Shown one piece after another: positions 1-12,979 of a stretch of DNA of 64,000 nt (position 1 is the stretch's first letter; every line of letters begins with the position of its first letter). The position numbers were made by a program, and so were the translations under genes. The stretch spans positions 3,316,001-3,380,000 of the forward strand of contig NC_056428.1 of NCBI RefSeq assembly GCF_905147365.1, read 5' to 3'. The notes below the pieces were generated by a model, which had not been told where the DNA came from, ran no database searches, and worked only from the letters and a program-made list of their open reading frames with translations. Source of the stretch: Aricia agestis (lineage: Eukaryota > Arthropoda > Insecta > Lepidoptera > Lycaenidae).

Positions 1-169
1 ATTTATTCCTTTATAAATTTATGTATTATATATAAAATGGATTTTCAAATGTGTTAGTCGCGCTAAAACTCGAAAACGGCTGAACGGATTGGGCTGATTT
101 TAGTCTTAAAACATTTGTACAAGTCCAGGGAAGGTTTTAAAGTGACACGAAGTTCACCGGGACAGCTAG
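1..169 (+). mobile_element. Helitron 3' end (non-autonomous, cut by window edge)
   Basis: The stretch ends in CCGGGACAGCTAG followed by T, the CTAG|T terminus of lepidopteran Helitrons. The same end closes the copies at 25501 and 55292. The internal phrase CGGCTGAACGGATTGGGCTG is common in these rolling-circle elements. The 5' end lies outside the window. No coding capacity is seen. Confidence 0.7.
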
Positions 170-3100
170 TTTTCAATAAAATAATGTTTGTAATTTTACT
201 CTAAAACTTCTTTTTGAATCAATTGCTGTTAAAAAGTTAAAAACAACTATCTGCCACACTCAGAGACGAATGTTAATCACTTAATTGTAATGAAAATTAA
301 AATATGAAGATTTTGACAATTATTTACGTATGGGACGTTATGTGTTAACAAGCCCTTTAACAAAATATCTAACAATTTAGAATCTTTTTCTTTTTTCTTC
401 TTTGAAATATGAAAGTGATATTGATGTAGAAAATCGTAAGAAAATTTGTAAATAATACTTAGATTTCATATTTTCAATTTGTGTGAAGAAAAAAAAAAGT
501 GTGAATGCTAAGAATTCGCGAAACAAAATTTTCTTCGTTAAAAAGGTAGAGTCAGATATTTTCCCTTATTTTTTTCCTCAATAAAATCGGTACGAATTAA
601 AATGGATACTTTATTAAAAATCCCGTGTTTTTCTCCGAAAATGTCGAAAAATAATTTGAATATAAATCAAAGTATTATGGCGGTTGGGAAAATTGCTAAA
701 CGCTTCGTGTTTACATTTCATTCCCTTTCGACAAAATATATACTTATTATGTACATAAGTAAAAAAATTAACTCGTTCTCTATACAAAATGTATACTAAT
801 CGAAAGTGTCTATCTGTTTAACTGTTCTCGGTCATAATAAATGTCCTTTTTTGGAGCTCGGAGTAAATTTACTCTAAGGGTGCGTTTCCACTAACGCGGA
901 GCGGGGCGGAGACTAGGAGCTTAGCGGTGCCGAATTGAAATTGAGTTTAAGATTTCCTATAAAATATAATTTCTATTATATCGTTAATATAGTATAATAG
1001 TACTCATACTTCATTACTATACAGTATACATACTGTTTTATATGTGTTACGTATTAATACTTATTTATAGACTGAGAGAGCCAGCTCTTGTAAGTTAATT
1101 TAATCTAAAGTACCTTCACTATGTTCAATCACGTCGTAATCTACAGCTATTATTAACAAATCTTTGAATGAATATCTAGATCTAGATCCAGTTATAGAAT
1201 AGTTGACGTTAAATTCCATTGGCGAATTCAAAATTATGTCACGAATGCAATGAAAACCGCCGCGCCGGTTGACTCACTGGCGTCGTATGCTACGTTTTCC
1301 CGCGCAAATTTTACACACATACATATAACTATAAGTACTACCGGGCATGTGAAAATGAACTTTAATACATGTGAATAAAGTTGAATTTCCCATTTCCCGC
1401 CTCGAATGACCGCACAATGGCTTGTCACATGTATAAATAGTGCAACTGTGCGTTCTGCGAACCGGCCGCGTGCCTCAAAGGTATGCGCTTGACGTCATTA
1501 CTACCCGACGCATTCGAATGCACCTCATTTAAATAAAATCCTCTATGTTCTACGACTTTTTGAATGCACCGCATAATCGCGTTCCGATTAACCTGTTAAA
1601 TTGAAATGCAATGACGCGAGTACAACGTCGCGTATTGCAGCTGTCTCCTAGAATTGGTGGTGTTATATAAGGATAACGGTGGCTTACGTATCTTATTTGT
1701 ATTCTATTTAAAGTGTATGAGATATGCGCGGGAATCACAGCTAATATAGATGTAATTTACGTAACGGACTGATGTCAGATTATGTTTATTGATTACTTGC
1801 TAGTTGTAAGTGCTAATACTCGGAACTACCACAGAATACATATTAGTTTAACAAGAACTACTGCAAGCCTTGGTAGTTGGTACTTACACAGCTTGCATTC
1901 GGTGATTTAGATTTTAGACAGCAAAGTTAGATATAAAAAAATATAGAATTTTACATAAATTGCATCCCATAAAGACATGGCGCTTACGTGTCAAATGCTT
2001 ATCCTCCAAAGGTGTATCTTTTTTCAATGGGGTTTCTAAGTGCATTTTCGAAAAAATATTTTTTCGTTACTCTTGGGTTTTGTTCTATAAGTAATGATTG
2101 GAAAGCGATGGCACGCAATAGACAAGTTAAAGTGATATTTTCACGGAAAAATATGGCACTTTCGGCGGCCATTGTTGTAAATGGCGCCATTGAAACGTAT
2201 ATTCTATTGTCAGGAAATCTACATAATATGTGGCAATTTTCCAATATTTATTACATGGGATGGGCAGTACCTTTTTTGGCAGCCTTTTCAAGCTCTCTCG
2301 ACGCTATCTAATTCTATAGAATCAGATATCTACAGTGAATCTGTTATATCCAAAAATATCCCAGGACTTCAGAGATACAATTAAATCGGATTACAGATAT
2401 TTAAGAATAAATTTAGATATTTTTGAAGAAATATTTACGAGTATTAAAGCTATTTTACTATAATTTCATGATAATACTCAGCTTTATGGACTCTACAATT
2501 GATACTATATTTTATCCTACATTCTTAAAGACATAAATGGTGTTATTACATTAGCTAGATATTCAAGAACACATTATATTAAGGCTCTTTTATGTTTATC
2601 GAATTAATATTAATGGCCTCTGTAGCATTCCTGCTAACCATTGTCATATGAGCACACAGGATATAAATTATAATATGTCTGTATGTATGCCTTGTGTGGA
2701 TAATCTAATGAATAAAAAACATGCGATGTATTTCCGTTAGAAGCGTTTAGGCTTTTTATGGATCAGAGAAGCGAGCAGGACATCTGCACAGTTTATGCAA
2801 AAAAGCGAGTACAATTTTTTTTATGTGCACAGGATATGCACAGGTCACAGGTTTTTTTTTTTTTGATTCGAGATATTACATATTAGGAACGTTTTCTAAG
2901 ACAGTAAAAAAAATCATATAAACGTATCAGCGCTTGTAGAAAATTTATTCAGTAGTTTTACTCATATTCTGCATAGCCACAAAATGGAATGAATACTATA
3001 ATGCGAGTTGTATATACTCGCATAATCGAAATTAATCAACATATTTATAATTTAATTAACGGGAAAATTAGCCACAAAATAATAATTAGTGGTTAATTGA

Positions 3101-3255
3101 AATTTCCCGTAGATTAACAACGTTGGCATTTCTCGCTACCCGGAATTCGGAAATCGGTAAAGCCGGAATCGCAGGGAAAGTACTCCAAGGATAACTTATA
3201 GTATAGTTAAATCCTTTATCTTATAAAGGTGACGATCTTGCATATTTATATAATA
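170..3255. other. No gene recognised
   Basis: AT-rich sequence with only short chance reading frames. A motif at about 879-900 (GGGTGCGTTTCCACT) looks like one end of a terminal-inverted-repeat element, but no partner end was found. Small hairpins occur near 3001-3022. No exon-like homology was recognised. Confidence 0.5.
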
Positions 3256-3605
3256 CCAGAGATCGCCCAATGGTCGAAATTCGACCTTAGTTTCAACGAC
3301 ATTGGATACCTAAAAATATTGACTTTATCATAAAAAATAATTATGATAAAGTCAATATTTTTATAAAATATATTATAAAAGTATTGACTTTATCATAATT
3401 ATTTTTTTCAACTCTTGTCTCTGGGACTCAGCTGATCTCAGACTGGCCTTAGCTCCTATTAGTCTTAGCGTGACAAAATAGCCTATAGCATTCCTCGATA
3501 AAATATGGGCTATCTAACACTGAAAGAATTTTTTAAATCGGACCAGTAGTTCCTGAGATTAGCGCGTTCAAACAAACAAACATCCGCTTTATTTATTAAT
3601 ATAGA
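3256..3605 (-). mobile_element. Non-autonomous Helitron, minus strand
   Basis: On the minus strand it begins TCTATATTAATA (preceded by A at 3606) and ends GGGCGATCTCTGG, a one-base variant of the CTAG end. The block reading AGATCGCCCAATGGTCGAAA is shared with copies at 17030, 23555 (other strand) and 35866. A hairpin around GACTTTATCATAA fills 3315-3400. No protein is encoded. Confidence 0.6.
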
Positions 3606-3637
3606 TACATACAGTATAGCCAAATAGTGCTAATATT

Positions 3638-3811
3638 CGTTTATTGTGTGGGAACCGCACATTATTCCGGGATAAAAATTATACTATGTCCTTTGAGACA
3701 GAAAGTATTTCCGCACCAAATTTCATTAAAATCGGTGCAGCGCCAGTGTTCGCTTGAAGAAGCAACATACAAATAGGCAGATAGACACTTTCGCCTTTAT
3801 AATATTAGTAT
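3638..3811 (-). mobile_element. Helitron 5' fragment, minus strand
   Basis: Read on the + strand it carries the run CCGGGATAAAA ... AAAATCGGT ... TTTATAATATTAGTATG. This is the reverse complement of the 5' end of a common lepidopteran Helitron. The same family is seen at 51385-51583 and forms the 5' end of the inner Helitron at 18982. Confidence 0.55.
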
Positions 3812-4181
3812 GTGTTAGTTTCTCGGCAACGGCTTTATTTTCATTAGCATGTAGGTTTTAGCGGGAAAAGAACAATCTAGCTATAGGATCTGTCGATAAT
3901 CTAGCCTGGATTATAGACATTCCCTATATCTAGATCTATCTAGGTATGGGGTCGTTGTTTCTCTGGAAAACCGCGAATTTTTAAGGTATACTTTAAGAGC
4001 AAGACAGCCGAGCTTTCCCAAGGAGACCGATCTCCCCGTCACTAAAATATATTATCCTATTACTTAATTACTATCATTAAAGTAGACCCTTTCAAGTATC
4101 TACGTTGCTAAATTTGGAGCAAATATTACTTAAAGAACTTGGCCAGTGTGTACTTATCTATATTATAGAACTTAGCGACTA

Positions 4182-4322
4182 AGGCCCAATTTCACCAACG
4201 TCTGTTAGTGTTAACTGCTTGTTAAAATGTCATGTCTTCTCTTTCATTAATTAAAAAAAAAACGAAAGAGGACACGTGACATTAATTCACTAACTTTAAC
4301 AGTAGTTGGTGAAATTGGGCCT
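4182..4322. mobile_element. Palindromic MITE with TA target duplication
   Basis: Terminal inverted repeats AGGCCCAATTTCACCAAC and its complement lie at the two ends. TA is present on both sides (4180-4181 and 4323-4324), as expected for a Tc1/mariner-mobilised miniature element. The interior is AT-rich and non-coding. Confidence 0.75.
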
Positions 4323-4695
4323 TAGTCTTAGCCCTCAGCCTTAGGGTCAGTGGTTACCTGACACCAGTCGGGGTTTGTTTACCATTGAACTTGGCGTGTC
4401 AGCTGCGAGCCCACGTCACGTCACGAGGTCAATGACCGCATTGAGTAATCGCCGTTTGTTTGGGCACTTTTTTGTGCAGTTTTTGTGCACTTTTTGCGCA
4501 CATTTTGGGCTTTTTTTTGCGCTACTTTTAGATGGAGATTAATGTTGTGTGTTCTCTTTTTTTGTTAATTAGAGTGGTATGTAAGGTTGTGGCACTAAAC
4601 AGGTCGCAAAGGAAGGTACGCAAACTCTTTTGGGTTAGCATGATGTTGGGTTACCCTGGCTGGGCTAATTATTATGTATCATGTTGTGTCATTTG

Positions 4696-4743
4696 TTGGT
4701 TTAATTTTAACCTCGTTTATACACGAGGTTAAAATTAAACCAA
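4696..4743. repeat. Perfect 21 bp inverted repeat, 6 nt loop
   Basis: The arms 4696-4716 and 4723-4743 (TTGGTTTAATTTTAACCTCG...) are exact reverse complements around the loop TTATAC. No TIR signature or target duplication was recognised. It is one of several similar palindromes in the window. Confidence 0.85.
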
Positions 4744-5299
4744 TGTTATTAAACCAAAGCGTTATTTTCCCTCAATCCTTTTTCAGCGGCAGAATAATTT
4801 GTGGTTGAGTCTGATTTTTATCTAGAATAATTGCAAAATTTGTACCATATCTGGGACAGCTCTGAAGTGTGACTTTCCTGATACATTGTATCCTGTACAA
4901 AACGACCTACGCCAGAGGAAAAAGCTTAGATACTCTGGCCTGACCACAGGGCCTGACTATCACGCCATAGCAAGTCCTCTTTTTTCCTCTATGACAACCA
5001 ACAGTGGTCTATTCAGAATTATTTTAGTATATATAAAATGACCTCTATCACGTCGCCATAAGTTCCTCTCAGAGGCAAAAAACAGTAGCAATTATTATTG
5101 CTGATAAACGGTATCTGGATTAGGAAGGAAGTCTAAACCACAATTTTGATATTGCTTTGGGAGCGTAATTTTCCTTGTTGGTATGGGAAAGGAAACGACG
5201 TAGTACTATAAATATTATATCTATGGACACTTCACAAATAACACCATGTTAGTTTGGCCCCGTGGTTAGTTCACGAAGAGCTTGTGTTACTACTTACAA
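4744..5299. other. No gene recognised
   Basis: Mixed-composition sequence without a convincing exon, RNA gene or complete element. Confidence 0.45.
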
Positions 5300-5699
5300 A
5301 TAATAATAACCCTAAAACCGGTTTTTGGTGACGGTGGCCAGTTTCATTGAAACCGACAGAATATGAGAACTTTCCGCGTGAGAACTTTACGACGATCGTG
5401 AATCGCGGGGCAGGCCAGTTACGCAGGAATAATTTTATAGTGCCCAAATGTGTGCACAGTACACAAGAGCACTCTCTATTTCTTAACTCTCATAGCCCAG
5501 TGGGACGGAAGACCGACACGACGGGCTAGAGATCAAGCGCAGGACCGACTTTTTACATGCCCATAATCATCATACTTGTCAGACAATCAGGTGATCAGCA
5601 TGCATTGTCCTAACCAAACTTGGAAATAACATGTTTCCAACGCCGGAATCTGGTCTCCGAGTTGAGAGCCACGCTCTAAACTACTAGACCACGGAGGCA
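5300..5699 (-). mobile_element. tRNA-headed SINE, minus strand
   Basis: On the minus strand it starts GCCTCCGTGGTCTAGTAG, a tRNA-like A box, followed by a degenerate B box (CCAGATTCCGGC). Next comes the lepidopteran SINE body with GGCTGATCACCTGA-like text (here CTGATCACCTGATTGTCTGA), then a tail of AAT/ATA triplets. Parts of the body are shared with the copy at 14287. The coding-looking frame at 5347-5529 lies inside it and is spurious. Confidence 0.7.
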
Positions 5700-8185
5700 T
5701 CAGTATGTTACAAGTACCATACAACGGAATCGAAACATTCATGCCAGACATTCAGGTTGTCAAACAAAATAAAGGACTGGATTTGCCATCCTTTTCCTTC
5801 CCCTGTTCGCTGACAAAACCATATTATTATCGACGATGAAAATAACTATCATCATTATTGTAATCGAGTAAATTCAGCTGATGTGAAATCCTCGCATTAC
5901 ACAATCAAATGGCATTCCTTAAATACTCCAGTTTTAAACAAAAGCATAAAATACTCCTACTGCAAGCAATTTCTATTTCATTAACTTTAAATACATTCAT
6001 TAACATCCGAATACAAACAACTTGTGTAGCATTGAGAGCTTTAAGTTCTGGCACTAGAGGTGATAATAGCATTGCAATTGTCTGTACTTACACAATAAAA
6101 TCTGTGTAGAAATAGAATACGTATATAGTGCAAACGTCATTTCCATAAACTGTACACCTTTGTCCTAGTTCGCCAGGTTTAAATACTGTCGTAAGGATGG
6201 GCTCTGATAAGGCGTAAGAGGTCACGAAAGTTAGTGCCCCGTTGCGGAAGTTCTACGATTTAAGTCATAGAGGTTCTACGATTTGACTAAGAAGTCGCGT
6301 GACATAAAATACCGTGGGGCTTTAAGCCGACAACTTTTCTTCATCCTTTCTTTACAGAATTGCCAATCAAAAATGCATGGAATCGACATAAACGTTCGAC
6401 ATTAAGAACTAATAAACAGAAATGACATATTATTATAAAATAATATGTCAATTCCGAACATTTTGATTGATGATTCTATGAAGGAGAGATAAAGAAACGT
6501 GTTGGCTTAGCCCTAATTTTCTGAAGTTTTTTTTTATAAGAGTATATTCAGTATCATTGTTTAATAGGCTAACATGATATTGAATGTACTGCCACTTCTT
6601 GGTGGAAATTCATCTTCAATTAAATAATTATTATACACGTGGAATAAGTGCAAGGAAAGTGTATAATTATTTAATTAATAGGCTAACGTCAAAACAAAAT
6701 AATCAACAAGGCTATTGAATAGAAAAACTCCTGAAACTAAAAATCCAAAATCAAAATAATCTTAAATATTTCTGTTGCAGAAGGTTCTTGAGACACGTTC
6801 ATAAGGGCTCAGCCTTACTTTTAAAACACCGTGCCTGCGCAGGCGCAGCCTTCACACGAACGCTTTCGTATCGCACCTTCATATCGGAATGTGCCACAAG
6901 GAAATTTCACTTAGTGCTTATTTTCCTTTACTTATAATTTATAAACGACTCTGTTAATGCATTATTTTGTAAATCGTCTCAAAATAAGTTTAAGAACCTG
7001 TAACCCGAACGTAGTACGAAATTTTGAAAAGAAAATAGTACTATGTCCCTCATGGCATTATCACTTATCTATTGACACCGCATTTGTTAAAATCGGCCCA
7101 GTATAAGTGTAGCCACCACGTATATAGGACTCCAAAAATCATTACCCTTCTTTTTGACTTCGCCGTATTAGAGTAAAAACAAACTAGGGTTGTGCCCGTC
7201 CCCTTTGACAGGCTCGAAATTATTATTGCTCTCTATTTTAGTTAAGGCATGGATTTATGATGGTTGGCCGGCATTTTAAGCTATGAGTTCTACTTACAGA
7301 CCTACCTAAAATCTAGCCTACCTTGAATTGCAAGTCTAGACTAAGTAACCTCTTTAATTATTGAACCGCCAATTTGAATAAAAACTTTTTGATGACGGTA
7401 ACCTAAGTATAAGGTACACGTGACCTCGCCCGTCAGACCCAGGTTATACCTGGAACCTAAAGGTCAGGGAGATTGACCATGGGAGTACATGGAACTGGTG
7501 GAACAATATTTGAGTTCTGTTAATACATGGTGGGTCAATATTGGAACATTATGTTAGTTTAGGTGTACTTAGAAATCGTTTTTAGATTTTAATGATTTTA
7601 CACCGTTTAAATTAGTAGAGAAACTGTTTCTATCCCGCCGGAACCGGACCCATTTATTTTATGTCTAGCCTGCAAATCTGCTTCGCTGTCGTCTTCAAGA
7701 CTTTAGACATTTCTATGCTAGGTGTCGCCAACTTCTTCGAGTGAAAGGAAATCTTGCAAATTTTCGATATGGTGCTTTAAAAATGGTTGCAGCTTCCCCG
7801 GTGGTCTACTATATCTGTGCTTCTCATCAAAATCGGTTTAGTAGTTTCATGGTCATTTAAAAGTATAGCACTTGAGTCTTTCCTTAATAGTAGAAAAGTA
7901 TCAGATTACGTAGATAAATGTTATAGCTCCTTCACAAAGATATAATAACACAATAAAAGTAATATTATACAGTAGACTATCTTCATACTGCGTTGTAGAT
8001 AGGTTTCAGATAACTTGAAGAAGTAAAACAATAGAATATATTCTTATATAAGTGAAATAAATGTTGAACGACTGAATTTTAGAGTTTTGGCTAATCAGAA
8101 TGAGTTTGACATTTCATTAGAATATAATTTTGTAGTTTGATAGAAAATAGATTAGACGAAGCAGGATAAATGTTTTAATAGCAGA
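5700..8185. other. No gene recognised
   Basis: AT-rich DNA with small hairpins (6424-6451 around ATATTATTATAAAATAATAT; 6622-6673 around TAAATAATTATTATACAC). Degenerate Helitron-like phrases (AAAATCGG...) occur near 7090 and 7825. No exon was identified. Confidence 0.45.
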
Positions 8186-8269
8186 ACCGCTACAGCACAT
8201 GTTCCAAGGACACTAATATAGAGTACTTATATTAGTGTCCCTGGATTTTGGAACATGTGCTGTAGTGGT
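8186..8269. repeat. Imperfect hairpin, about 40 bp arms
   Basis: ACCGCTACAGCACATGTTCC and its near reverse complement GGAACATGTGCTGTAGTGGT flank a second paired block (GGACACTAATATA / TATATTAGTGTCC) around a short loop. The partner arm carries a few extra bases. Likely a palindromic MITE or a short inverted duplication. Confidence 0.75.
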
Positions 8270-8923
8270 ACTGTTTTATACTACGCCAATAGCGATCTAC
8301 TATGACAATAGGGATTAAGTTCAAGGACACGATTGATACTCTACTGTATTATACTGTGACAATAGCCTCAACAGTTGGCCCCTCTGTCTGGAGGTCGCGG
8401 ACTGCGGACCCTGACCTACCTCGTGAGTTATGGGGCCCAGTCGCCAGGTAAAATCGCGGATTCTGCAAATGACCTTTATATTGAGGGCATAAGGTTGATT
8501 ATTAGGAAATACAGAGGTAGATTAAATCTGAATGACTGCGTATAGCGGTGCGGTGGCCCGGTGGGTTCAGTTGATCTTAAAGGTAAATAAAAATGGTTAT
8601 AAATCGCAATTTATTGTGGCGATTTTAAAGTGGTTGATTTGGTTGTTTAAACGGCCAAGTGCGAGTGCGACTCGCGCGAAAGGGTTCAATACAATTGATA
8701 TCGAGAAAAATTCGGCAAATAATAACTCTGTGTATGTATGTGTATTAATTGTTAAAGTAAAATTACGACGGAGTATTTTGTGAATATTTTAATTTTTAAA
8801 TGTCTACCTCTTGCCATTATTGATATCGAGCAGAAGCAGAGCATTGTGTGGCTCCCATACAACACTATAACTCTCCTACTACTACCTCCAGATTTTCTGA
8901 CCGCAGAACCAGAAAAATAAAAA
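8270..8923. other. No gene; small repeat fragment
   Basis: Contains at about 8652-8687 a reverse-oriented scrap (GGCCAAGTGCGAGTGCGACTCG) of the dispersed repeat that is complete at 12589-12979. Otherwise nothing recognisable. Confidence 0.5.
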
Positions 8924-9151
8924 CATGGGCGTACCCAGGACTTCAGCTAGATGGGGGCAGCTTATACCTGTTTCGAGAATATGGTAATATTCTGTTGAAA
9001 TAAAAAATCATGAAAATTTACTTTAATTAATCTGACTGAAAAATATTTTGTTTTCAACAATTCATTTTGCGCAGAGTTATAGGTAACACGTTTTTAATTC
9101 CCACTTTCCAGGAAAATTGGCGTTTATTTTATCTTCCAGGGTACGCCCATG
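8924..9151. mobile_element. hAT-like MITE with 8 bp target duplication
   Basis: The ends CATGGGCGTACCC and GGGTACGCCCATG form a 13 bp perfect inverted repeat. AATAAAAA is duplicated exactly at 8916-8923 and 9152-9159. An 8 bp duplication fits the hAT superfamily. At 228 bp it has no transposase and must be moved in trans. Confidence 0.8.
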
Positions 9152-10089
9152 AATAAAAATATCTTCAACTTGTAACTTTCATGATTCAAGTTCTAACTCC
9201 TGAGACATTAAAATATTATCATAAACGTGTACCAGATATGGGTCACGGTGCCCGAATTGTCGATATCGTGACGGAAGCCCGACCACGTCCCGGCTGCGGT
9301 GGTCTTATCTATGGTGGAACTCCCATACGCTAGATTAGGAATTTCTATTTCGTATGTGATAAATTATTAAAAGTTATGCCTTTAAAGTGACTGATGAGTA
9401 TTTAATTAAATAATTTATTTGTTGATTTGTGGATATGGAAGAGTTATATCATGGTAATACTGCTGTAGGGCCGAACAACTTCTAGATTGATGGGCACAAA
9501 TAAAAGGGAAAGGATTTTTAGGTGAGGAAGCGGGTGCATGCGCTATTACATTTTCACTAGATCAGAGATCAGATAGGTCATTAATATTGGTACATCGCGT
9601 CTCATAAGGTGTCACATTATTGGCAGCTACTGTATCTTATTGTCCCGTTACCCTGTACACTTTAACCAAACAATCTTAAAGTTTGTCGCGGCCCATATTA
9701 ACCTGATAAACTTTCGAACACTTTATTTGGACTTCGACTTATGTTCTTTTAACTGTCTCTCACAATGCAAACTGGTTCAGTCTGTCCGCCTGCGGCATTT
9801 CCGGAGGGAATGGCAACGCATCTGTGACTCATCTGGTTCTGCGACTGTCTGCTATGTATCATATTATTTAACAAGTTATTGTTCCATTCATTTGTTTTGG
9901 TGATTGTTAAGGAGTAGTCTCCTTGTTTCGAGGTGATTAATACGCTAGAGACCGTACGGGGTTTGGATACGTATGATGTTGCGACTTGCGAAAGTCCTTA
10001 TCATGGTTGAGAAAAATAGCTTACTGTCGGGTTATGAATTATGATTCGTGAGGAACCATAAGTTGTCCGCTGATGTTGGCCGGTACATT
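9152..10089. other. No gene recognised
   Basis: The longest open frame (9640-9903, 87 codons) has no similarity that I recognise and no coding signature. No complete element was seen. Confidence 0.4.
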
Positions 10090-10238
10090 CGCTTATCGGT
10101 CGAAAACCCTACATTGTTCAGAAAAATAATCCCTTCCTTTCCCGGCATACCAGATTTGATCAAAATCGGTTTAGTGGCTTAAACGTAAAGAAGCCACAAA
10201 CTGTCAGACAGACATTCGCATTTATATTAGTATAGATA
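10090..10238 (-). mobile_element. Degenerate Helitron 5' fragment, minus strand
   Basis: The order TACATTG ... CAAAATCGGTTTAGTGG ... CAGACAGACATTCGCATTTATATTAGTATAGAT matches, reverse-complemented, the Helitron 5' ends at 18982 and 51583. Several substitutions indicate age. Confidence 0.5.
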
Positions 10239-10647
10239 GGCCACAGGAGAACTACGTCAGTAGTGAAATGCTCTGCATATCAAGCAATTGACCTTTTCCC
10301 ACGCGTGGACGTGGGCTTATCACGAGATACGGTGAAAGCCTCGCCCACTCCGCCTACGTCTACCGTCACTGCTGGGGCGTTCGGCAACTGTACATTTTGA
10401 TGACGTTTACCTTTTAAAAGTATTATCCGACTACGTAAAGAATGCAAAAATTAAAGAAAAAAGTTATTATGTCATCCGCGGCATCCTTATTATTAACACA
10501 TACATACATTTTTTTTATTTTCCTGTATGTCCTGCAATTTATCTTTGTGACATTGACCTGGATTTTATACAGTATTTAATTCTTGGCGTGTATGGAACAA
10601 ATTGAGTGATAATATTATGTCCATTTCAGTGCTAGCTCTGTTCATAT

Positions 10648-10692
10648 GACGAGCCCCTCAAGACATATTAAATATGTCTTGAGGGGCTCGTC
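10648..10692. repeat. Perfect 21 bp inverted repeat, 3 nt centre
   Basis: GACGAGCCCCTCAAGACATAT is followed after TAA by its exact reverse complement. The GC-richer arms stand out from the AT-rich surroundings. Confidence 0.9.
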
Positions 10693-12222
10693 TCCTGAGC
10701 ATTTTTAATGTAGCATTAGGCTTTTCGCTCATTAGGCTTTCAGCCAGAAGGTTGGACAACCTATACCTACATACATAGATTGCCAAAATTATCATCCCTT
10801 TGCCTTCGCCATAGTTGGTTAAAAATTAGGCTTGTTTTTGTGCTTTGCCAAGTTTAGCCGTCCGTCCTTGTATAGGGAAACTGCTGCCAATAGAAAAAAC
10901 AAAAAGCTCTAATCAACCAAGGTGCAGAGCTAATATATTTAGTCCCTAGAATATACCTAACACAGCAAATTCAAAAATCAAAATCACAATATTTATTTCT
11001 AAATAGTTTAACAAAGTTAACACTTTTAGAACGTCTACATGAGGCCTACCACCGGTTCGGGAACTAACCCGACGAGAAAAACTCTCTGTCTAGTATCTTA
11101 CCAGATACTACTGTATTTAAAGTTACGGACCGTTTTGTTAAATCTGATTAAATGATGTAGGTAGTACTATAATGTCCAAACAATTTTCAATCAGACGGAA
11201 TAGGATGTGATATTTTGGTATCAAAGATTTCATTAATGAATTAAAACAGGTACAGTCGGTAACATAATATTTAAATAATTTGATAAGCCAACGCGTCGAT
11301 AGTTTTTGTTACAAAAACTGAAATCGCCGCGTTTGCTTCTACAGTTGGGAGTAATTACTATTGGCATTATGTCACGAGTCACGACTTACGAGACACAATA
11401 TATATTTGAAAGAGGTCCCAGATGACTCGTACTAGAATCCATGCTAGTATTACAAATACGAAAGTCTGTCTATTCCGGTCTATTTGTTACCTCTTTAGGC
11501 TTAATTGGTTTTGATGTTATTTAGATTTTTTTAAATTTAGAAATGTAAGCGAAAGCGTTTTAGCTTAAGTTAACCTCCGGTTAAATATCTTAGTATGGCT
11601 TTCGTTCCTCATATTATCGTATGAAAGAGAAAACATAATATAGAATCCTTCGATCGTGGATTCTTTGAAATCTATAGTTATTCTATTGTGTCACTAAGAT
11701 TATAACACTATTCTAATCTCGGTTAGTGTCAATCCGCAATAAAAATATCGCAAGGTGCTTCGCGCTGATGGCTGATTTTCCGTCGCGACTGTACATTTCG
11801 GCTGGTGCCTGGTTCACAACCTGATTGTTTCGTCTCGGTCGTAAATTAGGATGGTAATGTGTGGCCTGACCTCTGACCGGCCGACCGGTTGGCGGTTGGT
11901 GACATTATGACTGACGAAACTCGTACCCTTCACCGATTAGAGGTTACCACTTACCGTCTATGAAAAAATCTTGATCGTCGCTCATTAATTTGGTAATCTA
12001 TATTCTATTGTAATAATAGATGAAACCCACTACTCCGTTGCGCCGATATTCGTTTGTCGCGCGAAAGCCGTACATTTTTCTTGATCAGAAACTTTGTTAT
12101 GTTATTTCATGTCTTTCAATCTCCGTGTTAAGTTTCATCTAAATCGCTTTGAGCTGTTTAAGAGTGAAGAGTTAACAGTCAGATAAACACTTTTGCATTC
12201 ATAATAATAGTAATAATTTTAT
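10693..12222. other. No gene; degenerate Helitron scrap at end
   Basis: No exon recognised. About 12035-12215 has the Helitron 5' order (TACATTTTTC ... CAGATAAACACTTTTGCATTCATAA) in degenerate, minus-strand form. Confidence 0.45.
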
Positions 12223-12556
12223 ACGTGGGAGAGCCATGCTTCGGCACGAATGGGCCGGCTCGACCGGAGAAATACCACGTTCTCACAGAAGTCCGGCGTG
12301 AAACAGCGTTTGCGCTGTGTTTCGCCGAGTGAGTGAGTTTACCGGAGGCCCAATCCCCTACCCTATTCCCTTCCCTGCCCTATTCCCTTTCCTACACTCC
12401 CCTATTCCCTTCCCTACCCTCCCCTATTACTCTATTCCCTCTTAAAAGGCCGGCAACGCACTTGCAGCTCTTCTGATGCTGCGAGTGTCCATGGGCGACG
12501 GAAGTTGCTTTCCATCAGGTGACCCGTTTGCTCGTTTGCTTATTTCATAAAAAAAT
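12223..12556 (+). mobile_element. Full-length CT-rich lepidopteran SINE (Metulj-like)
   Basis: Begins ACGTGGGAGAGCCATGCTTC. It contains the block CGGCGTGAAACAGCG, a variable run of CCCTATTCCCTTCCC units and the conserved 3' block GCGACGGAAGTTGCTTTCCA, and ends TTATTTCATAAAAAAA. It matches the copy at 41810-42117 along its length. The Metulj name is from memory of butterfly SINEs and is tentative. It would be mobilised by a LINE reverse transcriptase. Confidence 0.75.
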
Positions 12557-12588
12557 AGTAGGGGTTGAAAATGTCAAAGTGTCTTTTT

Positions 12589-12979
12589 AGGGTTCCGTAC
12601 CCAAAGGGTAAAAACGGGACCCTATTACTGAGACTTCGATGTCTGTCCGTCTGTCCGTCTGTCTCCAGGCTGTAACTCAAGAACGGTAATAGCTAGAGAG
12701 TTGAAATTTTCACAGATTGTGTATTTCTGTTGCCGCTATAACAACAAATACTAAAAACAAAATAAATTAAATATTTAAGAGGGGCTCCCTTACAACAAAC
12801 GTGATTTTTAAAACATTTTTTGCTCGGTATCAATGATGACTACAGGTAGGCACTTGAAATGTACCGAAAATACTCAGCTATATTTATACTTTAATAATAA
12901 TATATAATAATATAATTTTCGCTATAAAATGGTACGGAACCCTTCGTGCGCGAGTCCAACTCGCACTTGGCCGATTATT
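12589..12979 (+). repeat. Dispersed lepidopteran repeat (TAGGGTTCCGTACCC...CGCACTTGGCCG)
   Basis: Begins TTTAGGGTTCCGTACCCAAA and ends CGAGTCCAACTCGCACTTGG-CCG. I recall this repeat from many moth and butterfly genomes, but its class is uncertain. Fragments of it appear at 8652, 20220, 20700-20800, 39020 and 51060. No protein frame is seen. Confidence 0.65.

Noticed and set aside
1988..2384. 107-codon and overlapping frames
   Set aside because: No recognisable motif; frames exist on both strands of the same segment, typical of chance.
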